In this document: positions 49,163 through 49,819 of the stretch, one piece after another
How the letters are laid out: each line of letters starts with the position of its first letter
How positions within the stretch are numbered: the first letter of the stretch is position 1
DNA from: Planctomycetota bacterium
Lineage (GTDB): Bacteria > Planctomycetota > UBA1135 > GCA-002686595
Direction of reading: 5' to 3'
Assembly (NCBI GenBank): GCA_020847695.1
Contig: JADLBP010000365.1
Span: 1 to 49,819 of the forward strand
DNA: 49,819 nucleotides
Notes under the pieces: model-generated
Database searches by the model: none
The model's input: only the letters and a program-made list of their open reading frames with translations
Told to the model about the DNA's origin: nothing
Position numbers and translations under genes: made by a program

Positions 49163-49819
49163 TCACTCGACGAGCCACACCCGCACCGTCAGGTCGCGGA
49201 TCGGGTGGCGCACCGGGAATTCGGCGAGCATCCGCCCGCTGTCGTCGAGATAGCGCACGAGCGCCTGCCGCTGGTCGCGCGGCCATTCCTCGAGCCACTC
49301 GTCGAGCACGACGTACCAGACCCGGCGCTGGCGTCGAGCCCACTGCATCGTCACGTACGCGTTGTGCGTCGTCAGCGGCACCAGCGAGAGCGGCTGGCGG
49401 AACGACTTCGAGTCCGGCGCCAGGTAGTACTCGCCGACCGGGCCGGCCATGCCGACGATCAGGTCGCTCGCGCCGCGCGAGTTCCAGACGAACTGATACG
49501 CCTCGCGCCAGCGTTCGCGGTCACCGTTGCGCGCGAAGAAGTAGTGCGCTTGGTCGGCTGCGGACGCGCAGAGGATCACGACCAGCGCCGCGCGGGCGAG
49601 CGCGGCCTTGCGCTCGGCGAGCGCTTCGAGCCCGTACGCCGCGAGCAACGCGACCGCCGGCAGCGCGACGAACACGTACTGCGCCGACACGCGCGCTTGC
49701 AGCGAGAGCAGCAGCGCTGCGGCGATCGTCGCGAAGAGCGCAGCCGCCACCCACGCCCGGAACGGATCGCGCGTGCGGAAGGCGACGAGCGCACCCCCCG
49801 CGGCGGCCGCCGCGAGCCA
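49163..49819 (-). CDS. Multi-spanning membrane protein, C-terminal part (possible GT-C glycosyltransferase)
   Basis: The frame is open to the right edge, so only the last 218 residues are seen. Hydrophobic helices include LFATIAAALLLSLQARVSAQ and YVFVALPAVALLAAYGLEALA. They are followed by a soluble C-terminal domain with a Rossmann-like look (WREAYQFVWNSRGASDLIVGM, RRVWYVVLDEWLEEW). This layout of membrane core plus soluble tail is like the glycosyltransferase at 31384, so a GT39-like function is plausible. The catalytic N-terminus is outside the window. Convergent with efp, 19 nt apart. Confidence 0.7.
   Translation of the reverse strand, partial: WLAAAAAGGALVAFRTRDPFRAWVAAALFATIAAALLLSLQARVSAQYVFVALPAVALLAAYGLEALAERKAALARAALVVILCASAADQAHYFFARNGDRERWREAYQFVWNSRGASDLIVGMAGPVGEYYLAPDSKSFRQPLSLVPLTTHNAYVTMQWARRQRRVWYVVLDEWLEEWPRDQRQALVRYLDDSGRMLAEFPVRHPIRDLTVRVWLVE

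Overview
The window is about 50 kb of very GC-rich bacterial DNA. It has densely packed, often overlapping genes and many GTG or TTG starts. It looks like a Gram-negative-type member of the Planctomycetota/PVC group. Pointers to this are: a double-length UvrA of the kind known from Chlamydiae and planctomycetes; an FG-GAP protein with a Cys-rich C-terminal module ending in an NAVAVTFAP-type tail; many lipoproteins; a TolC-type outer-membrane channel; and an LpxH-like enzyme. The lineage is an inference from gene content only; there is no rRNA or tRNA gene here.

Layout. Positions 1-19965 are all on the minus strand. In transcription order they hold an M28 peptidase; dacB and an inositol-monophosphatase-type gene; a repair operon uvrA - xpb - XPB-partner - thiE, with each stop overlapping the next start; thiL - tsaE - ECF sigma factor - anti-sigma factor; and tolC followed by a lipoprotein cut by the window edge. 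At 20-27 kb there is an FG-GAP protein (+), galE and aroA (-), then purC-purE-mtnA and a 68-aa protein (+). At 27-33 kb come glyA and a thioredoxin-fold lipoprotein (-), which needs one in-frame UGA read as selenocysteine, then a DUF1573 lipoprotein and a membrane glycosyltransferase (+). At 33-39 kb is a minus-strand block lpxH | cmk-plsC-rpsA-lipoprotein-tyrS. At 39-49.8 kb there is a beta-propeller lipoprotein (+), a signalling run on the minus strand (FHA protein, degenerate GGDEF protein, sigma-54 response regulator, TolB-like propeller), then an exported protein of unknown function, rpoN and efp (+), and the C-terminal part of another membrane protein (-).

Most notable points. (1) A probable selenoprotein lipoprotein with a U-G-P-C redox site and a good bacterial SECIS hairpin 5 nt after the UGA. 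(2) A single overlapping operon joining tandem UvrA to an archaeal/eukaryal-type XPB helicase (DEVH box, RED motif) and a partner protein that shares a domain with XPB. (3) A recurring promoter box TANNNT (TAGGCT, TATCCT, TAGCAT and similar), sometimes with a TTG-type -35 at 16-17 nt. It often lies only 6-10 nt before the start codon, which suggests leaderless or nearly leaderless transcripts. (4) Residue changes at key positions in the sigma-54 activator, the GGDEF and FHA proteins, and EF-P.

Read as a whole the region is mostly housekeeping (DNA repair, purine, aromatic, thiamine and folate-C1 metabolism, translation, envelope), mixed with lineage-specific exported proteins. I saw no insertion sequence, prophage, CRISPR array or tRNA.
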